A DNA stretch of 64,000 nucleotides from Devosia aurantiaca (GTDB lineage: Bacteria; Pseudomonadota; Alphaproteobacteria; Rhizobiales; Devosiaceae). The stretch covers positions 930,001-994,000 of the forward strand of contig NZ_JAALFG010000002.1 of NCBI RefSeq assembly GCF_011058215.1. The letters are read 5' to 3'. A program made the translations under genes and the position numbers. The notes under the pieces were generated by a model. The model saw only the letters and a program-made list of their open reading frames with translations. It had not been told where the DNA came from and ran no database searches. This document shows, piece by piece, positions 20,127-29,446 of this stretch (position 1 is the first letter of the stretch; every line of letters begins with the position of its first letter).

Positions 20127-21868
20127 GTGGCGCGATCCAACTCTTCGGATCTGATCGACATGCCCCTCAGCCTCTCGGACCCCGCCTGGTACCCCATCGC
20201 TTCAAGCGATGACCTGCCGTTTCGTCATGTCTATCAGGGTCAGCTGCTCGGCCGCGAGCTTGCCGTCTGGCGCGCCGATGACGGCAACGTCAATGTCTGG
20301 GAAAACCGCTGCCTTCATCGTGGCGTGCGCCTTTCCATCGGCATCAACGAGGGCCAGGAGCTCAAGTGCCAGTATCACGGCTGGCGCTATGCCAATCGCT
20401 CCGCCGGCTGCACTTATATCCCCGCCCACCCGGCTGACGCGCCGGCCCGCCGCATCGAAAACCGCAAATATCCAGTGCGTGAAGCCTTCGGCCTGATCTG
20501 GTCCGCCGCCAATGACGACCAGCCCTTTTCGCCGTTCGAGGGTTCCGAAGGTCACAGCTGGTTCGCCCTGCGCCCCATCCCTGTCACGGCGACGCCCGAC
20601 GATGTTGTTGCCGGCCTGATGCGCCTTGCCCCCGACGATCAGCCCGCCGACATCTTGCCCAACCTTGCCGTAAAGCTCGGCAGCGCCATTTTCTTCGTCC
20701 AGCCCGTCGATGCCGACCGCTCCGTGATCCGTGGCCTCCTGCCCGAACAGCCCGCTGACGAGATCACCACCCTCCGGCACTACAATGAAATGCTGAGCAA
20801 GCTGCGCGACCGCCTGGAGCGCGCTGCCGCGAAAAACCTGCGCCCAAACCGCTCGAGCCCACTTACGAAAAAGTCTCGGTCGAACTCTCGACCATGCCCG
20901 ACGTCGCCGTACCGCGCGGCAACACGCTCAATGTCGTCGTCAAGCGCAAGTGGCAGTCGGGCGATGCCGTCATCGGCTTTGAACTGGCCGATCGCGACGG
21001 CAAGCACCTGCCGACCTTCCAGCCCGGCGCCCATATCGACGTCCACCTGCCCAATGGTCTTGTTCGCCAATATTCGATCACCAACGGACCCGGCGATCTT
21101 TTAAGCTACGTCATCGGCGTCAAGCAGGAGAGCGCCTCCAAGGGTGGCAGCAAAATTCTGGTCGAGACCGTGCGTGAAGGCGACGTGCTCGCCATTTCGG
21201 AGCCACGCAACAATTTTCCGCTCCGCCGCGACGCGACCCGCACGCTGCTGATCGCCGGCGGCATCGGCATCACGCCGCTCCTCTCCATGGCGCGCTTTCT
21301 CGACAAGTCCAGCCTGCCCTATGAGCTCCATTACTTCGTCCGCAACGGCGACACCGTCGCCTTCCAAAGCGAGCTCGAAGTGTTGCACGGCCGCGTCGAT
21401 ACCCATGTCGGGCTCGGTCGCGAGCTGGTCAAAGCCAAGGTTGCCGAACTGCTCGGCCCCTATCAATTTGCCAACCACGTCTATATCTGCGGCCCCGGCT
21501 CGATGCTGGAAATGGTGCAGGAAACGGCAACCGCTCTCGGCTGGCCCGACGAGGCAATCCACTTCGAATATTTCCAGAACACCAAGCCGGTCGACGCCTC
21601 ATCGGCCTTCGACGTGGAACTGGCCCGCTCGGCCATGACGCTCCATGTCCCCGCCGGCAAGACCATCCTCGAAACCATGCGCGACAATGGGCTGACCGTC
21701 GCTTCTTCCTGCGAACAGGGCGCCTGCGGCACCTGCCTCACCGGCGTCATCGAAGGCGAAGTCGACCACCAGGACGTTTATCTCAACAGAAGCGAGAAAG
21801 CCTCCAACACCTGCATCATGACCTGCGTCAGCCGCGCCAAGGGCGAGCGGCTGGTGCTGGATATCTGA
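20127..21868 (+). CDS. Rieske domain fused to VanB/PDR-type reductase and ferredoxin domain (frame broken once)
   Basis: About 580 residues if repaired. The first 230 residues carry a Rieske domain: CLHRG and, 19 residues on, CQYHGW give the two Cys and two His of a [2Fe-2S] cluster. The rest is a phthalate-dioxygenase-reductase-like module: flavin domain (RQYSITNGP), NAD domain (IAGGIGITPLLSMARFL, YICGPGSML) and a C-terminal plant-type ferredoxin (CEQGACGTC plus a distal Cys). The break is in the A run 20832-20836. One more A fuses the parts through the linker KKPAPKPLEP with no stop. The GTG at 20127 has AAAGAG upstream; an ATG at 20160 is possible. It should feed electrons from NADH through to the preceding protein. 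Confidence 0.8.
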
Positions 21869-21898
21869 TGCTTTGGCAGTTTGACGGCACAGGCCTAT

Positions 21899-21998
21899 CC
21901 CTCCCCTCCCCTTGAGGGGAGGGGCTGGGGGTGGGGGTCCATCAGCGGACCACGCAATCACCCCCACCCTCGTTCCCTCCCCTCAAGGGGGAGGGAGG
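21899..21998. repeat. Dispersed palindromic repeat, family B
   Basis: G/C-tract arms CTCCCCTCCCCTTGAGGGGAG and CCTCCCCTCAAGGGGGAGG flank GGGGGTGGGGGTCC and CCCCCACCC. It lies between the Rieske-reductase and GST-like genes. Confidence 0.75.
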
Positions 21999-22021
21999 CG
22001 CATACTGTTGGCAGCGGCGTT

Positions 22022-22663
22022 ATGATCACCCTTTACGACTTCGAACTCTCCGGCAATTGCTACAAGCTGCGCTTGCTGATGAGCATCCTCGGCCTGTCCT
22101 ATGACATCGTCCCGGTCGACTATTTTCCGGGTCGCGAGAACCGGGCCGACTGGTTCTTGCGCCTCAATCCGTTTGGCCAGCTGCCGGTGCTCAAGGACGA
22201 CGATCTGGTGCTCGCCGATAGCGGCGCCATCCTCGCCTATCTGGCCAAAAAGTATGATGCCAGCGGCCAATGGTTTCCGGACGATCCGGCCATCACCGCC
22301 GAAGTGCTCCGCTGGCACGGCATTGCCGATGGCATCACCGGCAGCTCCGCTGCCGCCAGGCTGGCGCTGAGCTATGGGCACGACTACGACATTCCCCGCG
22401 CTCAGCGCGAAGCGCACCGCATCTTCCGGTTGATGGACGAGCATTTGTGGTTCGGCGAAAAACAGGGCCGCGACTGGCTTTGTTCACCCGCGCACCCAAC
22501 CACCGCCGACATCGCCTGTTTTCCCTATGTGATGCTCTCGGAAGAAGGCGGCATCGCCCGCCAGGACTACCCAGCCCTCCGCCGCTGGACCGACCGCGTC
22601 CGCCGCGTGCCGGGCTTCATCGTCATGTCCGGCATTTTTCCGGCAGGGCGGGCACTGTCATAA
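22022..22663 (+). CDS. Glutathione S-transferase family protein
   Basis: A 213-residue cytosolic GST-like protein. The N-terminal thioredoxin-like domain has SGNCYKLRLLM (a Ser/Cys active-site region), NPFGQLPVLKDDD with the cis-proline, and the DSGAILAYLAKKY glutathione-contact motif. The C-terminal helical domain contains PTTADIACFPYVML, the conserved N-capping box. The substrate cannot be read from the sequence. It follows the oxygenase genes on the same strand behind a dispersed repeat, so a linked detoxification role is possible but unproven. Confidence 0.88.
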   Translation: MITLYDFELSGNCYKLRLLMSILGLSYDIVPVDYFPGRENRADWFLRLNPFGQLPVLKDDDLVLADSGAILAYLAKKYDASGQWFPDDPAITAEVLRWHGIADGITGSSAAARLALSYGHDYDIPRAQREAHRIFRLMDEHLWFGEKQGRDWLCSPAHPTTADIACFPYVMLSEEGGIARQDYPALRRWTDRVRRVPGFIVMSGIFPAGRALS

Positions 22664-22714
22664 AGCAACCCGCCAAAGGCGCATTCGTTGGTCTGGTCAG
22701 TAGAGGAGTTGCCC

Positions 22715-22918
22715 ATGACCGACCGCAACGAGACCACCGAAGCCAATGAAGAGGCCAACCGCGAGTTCAACAAGGGCGGTACGGTGCCTTGGACCAAGCC
22801 GGAAGAAGCCGAAACCATTCAGGACGTTAACGAGGCCGCCGATGCCGAATTCAACGGCGAAGATGTCAAGCCCGGCTTCGGCAATCGCGTCGGCGGGCTC
22901 AGCGGCCCGTCCGACTAA
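22715..22918 (+). CDS. Small acidic protein with an internal duplication
   Basis: A 67-residue protein of unknown function. The start at 22715 has AGAGGAG upstream. The sequence is acidic, lacks hydrophobic segments and is probably disordered. Two copies of a motif NE-x-A-x-x-EFN are visible (NEEANREFN and NEAADAEFN), each followed a few residues later by a Val-Pro or Val-Lys-Pro turn. The stop overlaps the end of the convergent epmB gene by four bases. The ribosome site and the duplication support a real gene. Confidence 0.7.
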   Translation: MTDRNETTEANEEANREFNKGGTVPWTKPEEAETIQDVNEAADAEFNGEDVKPGFGNRVGGLSGPSD

Positions 22919-23952
22919 TCGGTGGGCGGATAAGGGTGTTCACCACCCTGCCAGTCGCGCACGGTAAAACAGCCATCGCCGCCACGGACATTGGCGGCGT
23001 TGATCGGCGCCTTGCCGTGGCCCCCGGGAATATCGAGCACGTAGACAGGTTGGCAAAGGCCAGAAATCCGGCCTCGCAGCGCTGACACCAGTGCCTGTCC
23101 TTCCTCGATGCCGAGGCGGAAATGCGCCGTACCCGGCGCAAGATCCGGGTGGTGCAGGTAATAGGGCCGGATGCGGTTTTCGACGAAACCGCGCATCAGC
23201 GCCGCCAGCGTTTCGACACTGTCATTGACACCACGCAGCAGCACCGTCTGGCTGATCAGCATCACCCCGGCTTCGATCATCCGATCGAATGCCGCCGTCG
23301 CGGCTTCGGTCAACTCGCGAGGATGGTTGGCGTGCACGGCAAGATAGGTGGTCTTGCCGCTGGCCTTGAGCGCCGCGATCATGTCGGCATCGATGCGCTC
23401 GGGCTCGACCACCGGCACGCGGGTGTGGAAGCGCACGATTTTGACATGCGGGATCAGCGCCAGTCGCTCGGTTATGGCGCGTAGCCGTCGCGGCGACAGC
23501 ACCAGCGGATCGCCGCCGGTAAGGATCACTTCCCAGATTTCTTCGTGCGCCGCGATATAGCCGATGGCTGCGTCCAGTTCCGCTGGCGTTAGCGTCCCCA
23601 ACCCCTGCGGGCCTACCATTTCGCGGCGGAAACAGAAGCGGCAATAGACCGGGCAGACATGCACCGCCTTGAGCAACACCCGATCGGGATAGCGGTGGAC
23701 GATCCCCTCCACCGGCGAATGACTGAGATCCCCAATCGGGTCCGCCCGCTCGTCCGGGGTGGTCAGCAGCTCTGGAGCTGTCGGCACGAACTGGCGGGCA
23801 ATGGGATCATCGGGATCGTCCGGGTCGATCAGCGCCAGCATGGCCGGCGTGATTCCGACGGCATATTTTTGCGCGACGGCATCGAGCGCCGGATCATCGT
23901 CCACCAGCCCGGCGTTGCGCAGCGCGTCCACGCTTTTGATCGCCACGGTCAT
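22915..23952 (-). CDS. epmB: EF-P lysine 2,3-aminomutase (radical SAM)
   Basis: A 345-residue radical SAM protein of the lysine 2,3-aminomutase family. The cluster motif C-x3-C-x2-C is in CPVYCRFCFRR, and the GGDPL motif (LTGGDPLVLSP) and PLP-binding C-terminal region (DIPGGHGKAPI) are present. In the EF-P pathway EpmB turns alpha-lysine into beta-lysine for EpmA to attach. The start at 23952 overlaps the epmA stop (ATGA), so the two are coupled. With efp next door this is a complete modification cluster apart from the hydroxylase EpmC. Confidence 0.92.
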   Translation of the reverse strand: MTVAIKSVDALRNAGLVDDDPALDAVAQKYAVGITPAMLALIDPDDPDDPIARQFVPTAPELLTTPDERADPIGDLSHSPVEGIVHRYPDRVLLKAVHVCPVYCRFCFRREMVGPQGLGTLTPAELDAAIGYIAAHEEIWEVILTGGDPLVLSPRRLRAITERLALIPHVKIVRFHTRVPVVEPERIDADMIAALKASGKTTYLAVHANHPRELTEAATAAFDRMIEAGVMLISQTVLLRGVNDSVETLAALMRGFVENRIRPYYLHHPDLAPGTAHFRLGIEEGQALVSALRGRISGLCQPVYVLDIPGGHGKAPINAANVRGGDGCFTVRDWQGGEHPYPPTD

Positions 23953-25006
23953 TCCGCCACCGGCGCCCACAGCACCGCCTCGATCCGCTGCGCACCTGTC
24001 GCCAGCATTACCAGCCGGTCGAACCCCAGCGCCACGCCGCTCGCTTCCGGCATTAAGTCGAGAGCCTGCAAGAATTCTTCGTCGATCGGATAGCGCTCGC
24101 CATAGATGCGCTGCTTCTCTGCCATCTCCGCCTCGAAGCGCCGCCGCTGCTCACCCGCATCGGTAAGCTCGCCAAAGCCATTGGCCAGCTCGACGCCGCA
24201 AACATAGACCTCGAACCGCTCCGACACCCGCCGGTCCCCGGCACCCGCCGCGCCAGCGCCGCTTCGCATGCCGGATAGCGGTCGAGCACCGTGACGCGCC
24301 CATTGCCCAATTCGGGCTCCACCTTGTCGACCAGGATCTGTGTAAAGAGATAGCTCCAGCTGCGATCCTCCGGCACGCGCATGCCCGCCGCCGTCATCTG
24401 CGCCGCCAGCGCCTCGCCATCGGGCACGCCATCCTCGTCCATCGTTGCCAAAAGATCGACGCCGGCAAAGCGTTGGAAAGCATCGGCAACGCTCAGCCTT
24501 TCGGCCGGCGCATGCGGATCGCACTCCCGCCCGCGAAAACCGAAGCGTTCGGTCATCGTCGTTGCCGCAGCGATGCGGATCAGCTCGAGCACATCCTCGA
24601 TGATGCGGTCGTATGGCTCCCCAGCCCGATACCATTCGAGCATGGTGAATTCCGGATGATGCAGCGCCGACCGCTCCCGGTTGCGCCACACATGCTGGAG
24701 GCTGGCAATGCGCGTTTCGCCCGCTGCCAAGAGCTTCTTCATCGTAAATTCCGGCGAAGTGTGGAGATACATTGCCTGCCCCACCCCGTCATTGCCGATC
24801 ATCTCCGTTTCGAAGGCATGAAGATGGGTCTCGTTGCCCGGCGACCGCACGAGCCCCGGCGGATCGACGATGATGAAGCCATTGTCCAGCATCCACTTGC
24901 GCACGTTGATCTCGAAGCGCGCCCGCGCCAAGAGGGCCGGCCGACGATCGGCATGGCGATGCGGATGCCACCAGGGCGTCTCCGCCGATGCGTTGGACTG
25001 GTTCAT
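23949..25006 (-). CDS. epmA: EF-P lysine ligase EpmA (PoxA/GenX), frame broken once
   Basis: A class II lysyl-tRNA-synthetase-like enzyme of about 352 residues that ligates beta-lysine to EF-P. Conserved motifs are [25 protein letters not shown], the motif 2 loop [21 protein letters not shown] and the motif 3 segment [12 protein letters not shown]. The frame changes at the C run 24236-24239. One additional base joins ARRVPG to [21 protein letters not shown], restoring the family consensus. It lacks the tRNA anticodon-binding domain, as expected. It is divergent from efp and overlaps epmB. Confidence 0.9.
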
Positions 25007-25131
25007 GGGGTTTCTTGCGGTCCGGTCTGGCGAAAGGGCGCGGAATACTGTATCGGGCCCGTCACGAAACGAATTTCGGCGCCCGGTTGGCTCTGCCTAG
25101 ACCGCGCCAGCACTTGGAACAAGGAAGAAAT

Positions 25132-25701
25132 ATGGTCAAGGTCATCGCCTCGTCCCTGCGTAAAGGCCATGTGGTCGAGCAGGATGGCAATCTGCATGTC
25201 GTGCTGACGGCCGAAAACGTCCACCCCGGCAAGGGCAATTCGGTGACGAACGTCACCATGCGCCGCATCTCCGATGGCGTGAAGGTGATCGGCCGCTGGC
25301 GCACCGTGGAAATGGTCGAAAAGGCCGATGTCGATGACCGCGTCTACGACTACCTTTATTCCGACGGCGAAGGCCACCACTTCATGGAGCCCGAAAACTA
25401 CGAGCAGCTCGTGGTGGGCGACGACGTCATCGGCGACCAGAAGGCCTACCTCACCGACGGCATGAAGGTGCACCTGATGACCCATGAGGGCATCGCGCTC
25501 TCCATGGAACTGCCGCAGCGCATGACCTTCGAAATCACCGAGACCGAGCCGGTGGTCAAGGGCCAGACCGCCTCGTCTTCCTACAAGCCTGCCGTGCTCA
25601 ACAACGGTCTCCGCGTCATGGTCCCGCCGCACATCGACGCAGGCACTCGCATCGTTATCTTGACCGAAGACAACTCGTACGTCGAACGCGCGAAGGACTG
25701 A
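25132..25701 (+). CDS. efp: Elongation factor P
   Basis: A 189-residue translation factor that rescues ribosomes stalled at polyproline stretches. The KOW-like N-domain contains HPGKG with the modifiable lysine at position 34, the residue that EpmA/EpmB decorate. The OB domains follow ([36 protein letters not shown]). The ATG at 25132 has AAGGAAG upstream. It is transcribed away from epmA-epmB, which share the control region 25007-25131. Confidence 0.97.
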   Translation: MVKVIASSLRKGHVVEQDGNLHVVLTAENVHPGKGNSVTNVTMRRISDGVKVIGRWRTVEMVEKADVDDRVYDYLYSDGEGHHFMEPENYEQLVVGDDVIGDQKAYLTDGMKVHLMTHEGIALSMELPQRMTFEITETEPVVKGQTASSSYKPAVLNNGLRVMVPPHIDAGTRIVILTEDNSYVERAKD

Positions 25702-25711
25702 CATCGGGGTA

Positions 25712-25812
25712 GCCCCCACCCAACCTCCCCGTAAGTCGGGGGGAGGAGCTCGATCGAGCCCAGCCTCCCGGCGGCACTCCTCCCCCTCCTGAAGGGGAGG
25801 CCGGGTGGGGGT
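25712..25812. repeat. Dispersed palindromic repeat, family B
   Basis: Arms AGCCCCCACCCAACCTCCCC and AGGCCGGGTGGGGGTC with inner GGGGGAGGAG and CTCCTCCCCCTCCTGAAGG. It is the same design as 11584-11700 and lies between the convergent efp and the DUF2934-like gene. Confidence 0.75.
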
Positions 25813-25814
25813 CA

Positions 25815-25842
25815 CAAAAAAACGGGCCCGTCTGGGCCCGTT
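25815..25842 (-). terminator. Rho-independent terminator of the DUF2934-like gene
   Basis: The perfect 9-bp stem AACGGGCCC / GGGCCCGTT with loop AGAC is followed on the minus strand by a run of seven T. On the plus strand it could also stop efp transcripts, but there only TTT follows. Confidence 0.85.
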
Positions 25843-25848
25843 TCCATT

Positions 25849-26070
25849 TCAGCTCTCGTCCAGCGTCCGACCCGCCTCGCGCCAGTTTTCTTCCCACCGG
25901 TCGGGCGGCGTTCCTTCCGCCAGCCAGCGGTCGAAGGCTATGCGACGCTGGTGCATCGCCTTGGCGCGCAGCCAGTACTCGACTGCCCGGCCTTCCGGCC
26001 GACCATCCTGTTCCCAAAGGAAATAGGCGGTCTGCCGGATCTGCTCTGCGACAGCGGTGTTTTTCTGCAT
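25849..26070 (-). CDS. DUF2934-like small protein
   Basis: A 73-residue protein. The start at 26070 gives MQKNTAVAEQIRQTAYFLWEQDGRP; the pattern I-R-x-x-A-Y-x-x-W-E-x-D-G-R-P is typical of the DUF2934 helical motif, in which a hydrophobic helix precedes a GxP turn. A second part, EYWLRAKAMHQRRIAFDRWLAEG, ends with a basic/aromatic helix. Function is unknown; relatives often occur near stress genes. It lies between the efp terminator and a YciE/F-like stress gene on the same strand. Confidence 0.68.
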   Translation of the reverse strand: MQKNTAVAEQIRQTAYFLWEQDGRPEGRAVEYWLRAKAMHQRRIAFDRWLAEGTPPDRWEENWREAGRTLDES

Positions 26071-26095
26071 AGCCCAAACGCTCGGTCGGAAAACC

Positions 26096-26587
26096 TTATT
26101 CGGCAGCTTCCAGATTGACCGACGACTTGGCAAGCGTCGAAAGCTTCTCGTCGGTCGCTTCTTCTTCCTTGAGCGTTTCGAGCAGCAGGTTCAGCGCCTC
26201 GGTGTGGCCAAGCTGCTTGGCCCATGTGGCCAAGGTGCCGTAGCGGGCCATTTCATAATGCTCGACAGCCTGGGCGGCAGAGATCAGGCCGGCGTCGAGA
26301 GCCTGCGTGCCCTCGTATTCTTCCATGATTTCCTTGCCTTCCTCGATAATGCCGAGGATGGCGTCGCAAGTCTTGCCGCGCGCAGGTTTGCCGATCAGCT
26401 CGAACACCTGCTGCAGGCGCTCGACCTGATGCTCGGTTTCGGCAAGGTGCTGCTCGAAGCCGGCCTTAAGCTCGGGGGACTGCGCGGCCTTTGCCATCTT
26501 GGGCAGGGCTTTAAGGATCTGGCGCTCGGCGTAATAGATGTCTTTGAGCGTATCGAGGAACAGGTCGTCCAGTTGCTTTTCAGCCAT
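26096..26587 (-). CDS. YciE/YciF-like ferritin-superfamily protein (DUF892)
   Basis: A 163-residue four-helix protein. The sequence LFLDTLKDIYYAERQILKALPKMA is the signature opening of DUF892. Carboxylate and His residues expected for a di-iron site recur along the helices (YYAERQ, HLAETEHQVERL, AVEHYEMARY). The family is induced by osmotic and oxidative stress and may have ferroxidase-like activity. The start at 26587 is preferred because the 13 upstream residues of the longer frame look non-coding. A stress protein next to a DUF2934 gene fits general stress control. Confidence 0.85.
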   Translation of the reverse strand: MAEKQLDDLFLDTLKDIYYAERQILKALPKMAKAAQSPELKAGFEQHLAETEHQVERLQQVFELIGKPARGKTCDAILGIIEEGKEIMEEYEGTQALDAGLISAAQAVEHYEMARYGTLATWAKQLGHTEALNLLLETLKEEEATDEKLSTLAKSSVNLEAAE

Positions 26588-26676
26588 TGTCTTTACTCCG
26601 GAAAATTTGTTGACGCTGGCAAGCAACGGCGCGCACCAAGCGAGGTTCCGCGCGCGCCGTAAAGAGAATCAGCCGC

Positions 26677-27643
26677 TTAAAGGAAGCGCTGGCTAAGCCA
26701 TTCCATCTGTTGCCGATCCTGGAATGGCCCACCTCCTTCATGATTGTTGAACTCGTATTCCACCATGGTTTTTCGGTGCCGGCGAAGGCCTTGAAGGCCG
26801 CATAGACAGTGGAAGGCGGGCAGACATCGTCCATCATCGCCACCGAAAAAGCGCCGCCGCCTTGCTCTGGCGTGCAAAGCAGACGCCATCGAAATAGCGC
26901 AGCGTTTCATGAACGGTTTGCGCCTTCTCGCGATGCTGGGCGAGGAAGCGAACGATCTCGAGATAAGGGTCGCGTCCGGCAACGCGGATGGCGCGAGGAA
27001 AGTCGCAGAGGAACGGCACGTCGGGCATGACCGCCTTGATGCGATCATCGATGCCCGCGACGGCGAGCGAAATGCCGCCACCCTGCGAACCGCCGCAAAC
27101 GGCGACGCGCTCGGCATCGACGAAATCGAGGTCGATCAGCGCATCGACAGCCCGAACGCCGTCAGTAAAGAGGCGCCTGTAATAGTAATCGTTGCGATCC
27201 AAGATGCCCTTGGTCATGACGCCGGGGATCTGGCCGGTGCTGCCAACGGGGTCCGGCGTCGCGCCGGTGCTCCAGCCGCTCCCCTGCCCGCGCGTGTCCA
27301 TGCGGAAATAAGCAAAGCCGGACACGGCCCAATGCAGCCCCTCATGCGCAAAGCCGCGGCCGCCGCCATAGCCCACATATTGCACGACCAGCGGCAGCTT
27401 CCCGCTGCGCTCCCGGGGCAGCATCAGCCAGCCCTTGACCGGGTGCCCGCCGAAGCCGGGGAAGGTCACGTCGAACACCTCAACGAGCTTGAGCGTCGTC
27501 TGAGCCGGCACCATGCTGACCTCGCCGCCCAGGGCACGAGCTTCGGCAATGGTCGAGGCCCAGAACTGGACGAAATCGGCAGGGGTTTGCACCGCACTTT
27601 CGTAGGTGTCGATGGCGGGGTGAACGAGATCGGGAAAAGGCAA
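26677..27643 (-). CDS. Acetylxylan esterase / cephalosporin-C deacetylase family hydrolase (two frame breaks)
   Basis: An AXE1-family alpha/beta hydrolase of about 322 residues that removes acetyl groups from xylo-oligosaccharides or related esters. The start is read as TTG at 27643 (MPFPDLVHPAIDTYESAV) with GGAG upstream. The nucleophile is in CGGSQGGG, the oxyanion region in QYVGYGGGRG, the acid in MMDDVCPPSTVY and the catalytic His in NNHEGGG. The last parts lie in other frames. One base added to each run at 26846-26850 and 26769-26773 gives a single frame ending at 26677. It is next to a sugar-type GntR regulator and importer. Confidence 0.82.
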
Positions 27644-27705
27644 GGCGAACTCCGGCGCAATAGTCTCTTTTCGAGAGTGGCTTGCGCTTTCGTCGCCGTC
27701 CAGCC

Positions 27706-28434
27706 CTAAGCGAACTGGCCCTGGTCGAGCCCCCGGATTTGCGCTAGCACCGCGGCTGCATCGCTCGGCTTGCCGCCCTCGATGGCGCGCGTGAGCTGGT
27801 TGAAGAGCACAGCCGACTGCTCGCGATAGGCCGCGCCAGCGAGCGCCTTGTCCCGTGTCAGCGCCAGCGCCAGGGTCAGTTCGACCACTCCCAGCACCGA
27901 GCGCAGCAAGAGATCGTGCCCGGCATCGGCGATCACGGCATGGACTTCGAGGCATGCCAGACCGAACTGCTCGATGCTGTCGCCCGCCGTTTCCATCTGG
28001 TGCACCCAATATTTGAGCAAGCGCACCTGCTCTGCCGTGCGGTGCAGGGCGGCCAGTTCCACCATCGGCGTTTCCATCAAGGTGCGAACGCGGAAAAGGC
28101 TCTGGTAGAAGGCTTGGTCGGCCGGCGCATCGAAATGCCAGGCCAAAAGCTGAGGGTCGAAGTAATTCCAGCGGCTGCGCGGGGAGACGCGGGTCCCGAC
28201 CTTCGGCCGTGCCTCGACCAGGCCCTTGGCTTCCAGCGTCTTCAGCGCCTCGCGCAAAACAGTGCGGGAAACGCCATACTGCTCCATCATCACCGCATCG
28301 CTGGCCAGCACCGAGCCGATCGCAAACTGCCCGGTGACAATGGCATGGCCGATTTCGTTGATGACGAAGGTGTGGAAATTCCGTGCAGCACGTCGCCCGG
28401 AAAGGGAACGGATAAGGCTGCCGGTCTCGCTCAT
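27706..28434 (-). CDS. GntR-family transcriptional regulator, FadR/FCD type
   Basis: A 242-residue regulator. The N-terminal winged helix (IGHAIVTGQFAIGSVL, YGVSRTVLREALKTLEAKGLVEARPKVGTRV) is GntR-type. The C-terminal all-helical FCD domain (LMETPMVELAALHRTAEQ, FHAVIADAGHDLLL-like) binds small acids or sugars, often with a metal. It lies downstream of the permease genes of the sugar importer on the same strand and upstream of the esterase. It probably controls this cluster; an A/T-rich palindrome over the ytfQ -10 region (33060-33082) is a candidate target. Confidence 0.88.
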   Translation of the reverse strand: MSETGSLIRSLSGRRAARNFHTFVINEIGHAIVTGQFAIGSVLASDAVMMEQYGVSRTVLREALKTLEAKGLVEARPKVGTRVSPRSRWNYFDPQLLAWHFDAPADQAFYQSLFRVRTLMETPMVELAALHRTAEQVRLLKYWVHQMETAGDSIEQFGLACLEVHAVIADAGHDLLLRSVLGVVELTLALALTRDKALAGAAYREQSAVLFNQLTRAIEGGKPSDAAAVLAQIRGLDQGQFA

Positions 28435-28477
28435 TTAAGCCCTTCTGGAGCGAGCCGCACCCGGCTCGCCCATCGTC

Positions 28478-29446
28478 TTAGGACGACTTGTCTCCCGGTG
28501 TCGATGCGGCAAAGATGAGCCGCTGCAACACAATGAACAGGAACAGGAGCCCGCCGATGACGATCTTGGTCCACCAGCTCGAAAGCGTGCCGTCGAAGAT
28601 GATGTATGTCTGCACGAGGCCCAGGAGCATGACCCCGATAAACGTGCCGAGGACAAAGCCATAGCCGCCGGTCAGCAAGGTGCCGCCGATAACCACGGCG
28701 CTGATCGCATCGAGTTCGACGCCCACCGCTGCCAGCGGGTAGCCAGCCGAGGTGTAGAGCGAGAAGACGATCCCCGCCAAGGCTGCCAGCACCGAGGACA
28801 GCATATAGACGCCGACGGTCGTGCGGGCCACCGGCACGCCCATCAGCGACGCCGAGGTTTCGTTGCCGCCCAGAGCATAGACATAGGAGCCGAACTTGGT
28901 GCGATGCGCCACCAGCGCGCCGATGATGAAGATCGCGACCATCAGGAGGCCGATAAAGCTCAGGCGGCCACCGCCGGGGAGGCGGATCGTCAGCTCCGAG
29001 ATCCAGCTATAAAAGTCGTGGTTTACCGGAATGGAATCGCGGGTAATGACCGAAGCGCCGCCGCGAGCCAGGAACATGCCGGCGAGGGTGACGATAAAGG
29101 CAGGCACCTGGAGATAATGGATCGCCAAGCCCATGATCGCGCCAAAGGCTGCCGCGATTACGAGCGCCAGTGCGAAGGCCGCTAGCGGATGCCAGCCGGC
29201 CAGCGAGATCAGCACGGCGATAAGAACGCCGGTAAAGCCGATTACTGCGCCGACCGAAAGGTCGATACCCCCGGACAGGATGACAAAGGTCATGCCCACA
29301 GCCGTGATACCCAAAAAGGCATTGTCGGTGAGGAAATTGCCCAGCACCCGGGTCGAGAACATGTTGGGGAACTGGAACACCGCCAGAGCATAGGCGATGG
29401 CAAAGATCACCGCCGTGGCGACGAGCGGACGAAGCGAGCGGCTCAT
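28478..29446 (-). CDS. yjfF: Sugar ABC transporter permease, YjfF-like
   Basis: A 322-residue BPD_transp_2 permease of the RbsC type with about nine membrane helices. The conserved motif region TDNAFLGITAVGMTFVILSGGIDLSVGAVIGF marks the family, and GYGFVLGTFIGVMLLGLVQTYIIF matches the YjfF subfamily of the galactofuranose importer. It overlaps the preceding ytfT-like gene by four bases (ATGA). Order and similarity of all four components point to ytfQRT-yjfF; the exact sugar in this species is inferred. Confidence 0.87.
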   Translation of the reverse strand: MSRSLRPLVATAVIFAIAYALAVFQFPNMFSTRVLGNFLTDNAFLGITAVGMTFVILSGGIDLSVGAVIGFTGVLIAVLISLAGWHPLAAFALALVIAAAFGAIMGLAIHYLQVPAFIVTLAGMFLARGGASVITRDSIPVNHDFYSWISELTIRLPGGGRLSFIGLLMVAIFIIGALVAHRTKFGSYVYALGGNETSASLMGVPVARTTVGVYMLSSVLAALAGIVFSLYTSAGYPLAAVGVELDAISAVVIGGTLLTGGYGFVLGTFIGVMLLGLVQTYIIFDGTLSSWWTKIVIGGLLFLFIVLQRLIFAASTPGDKSS

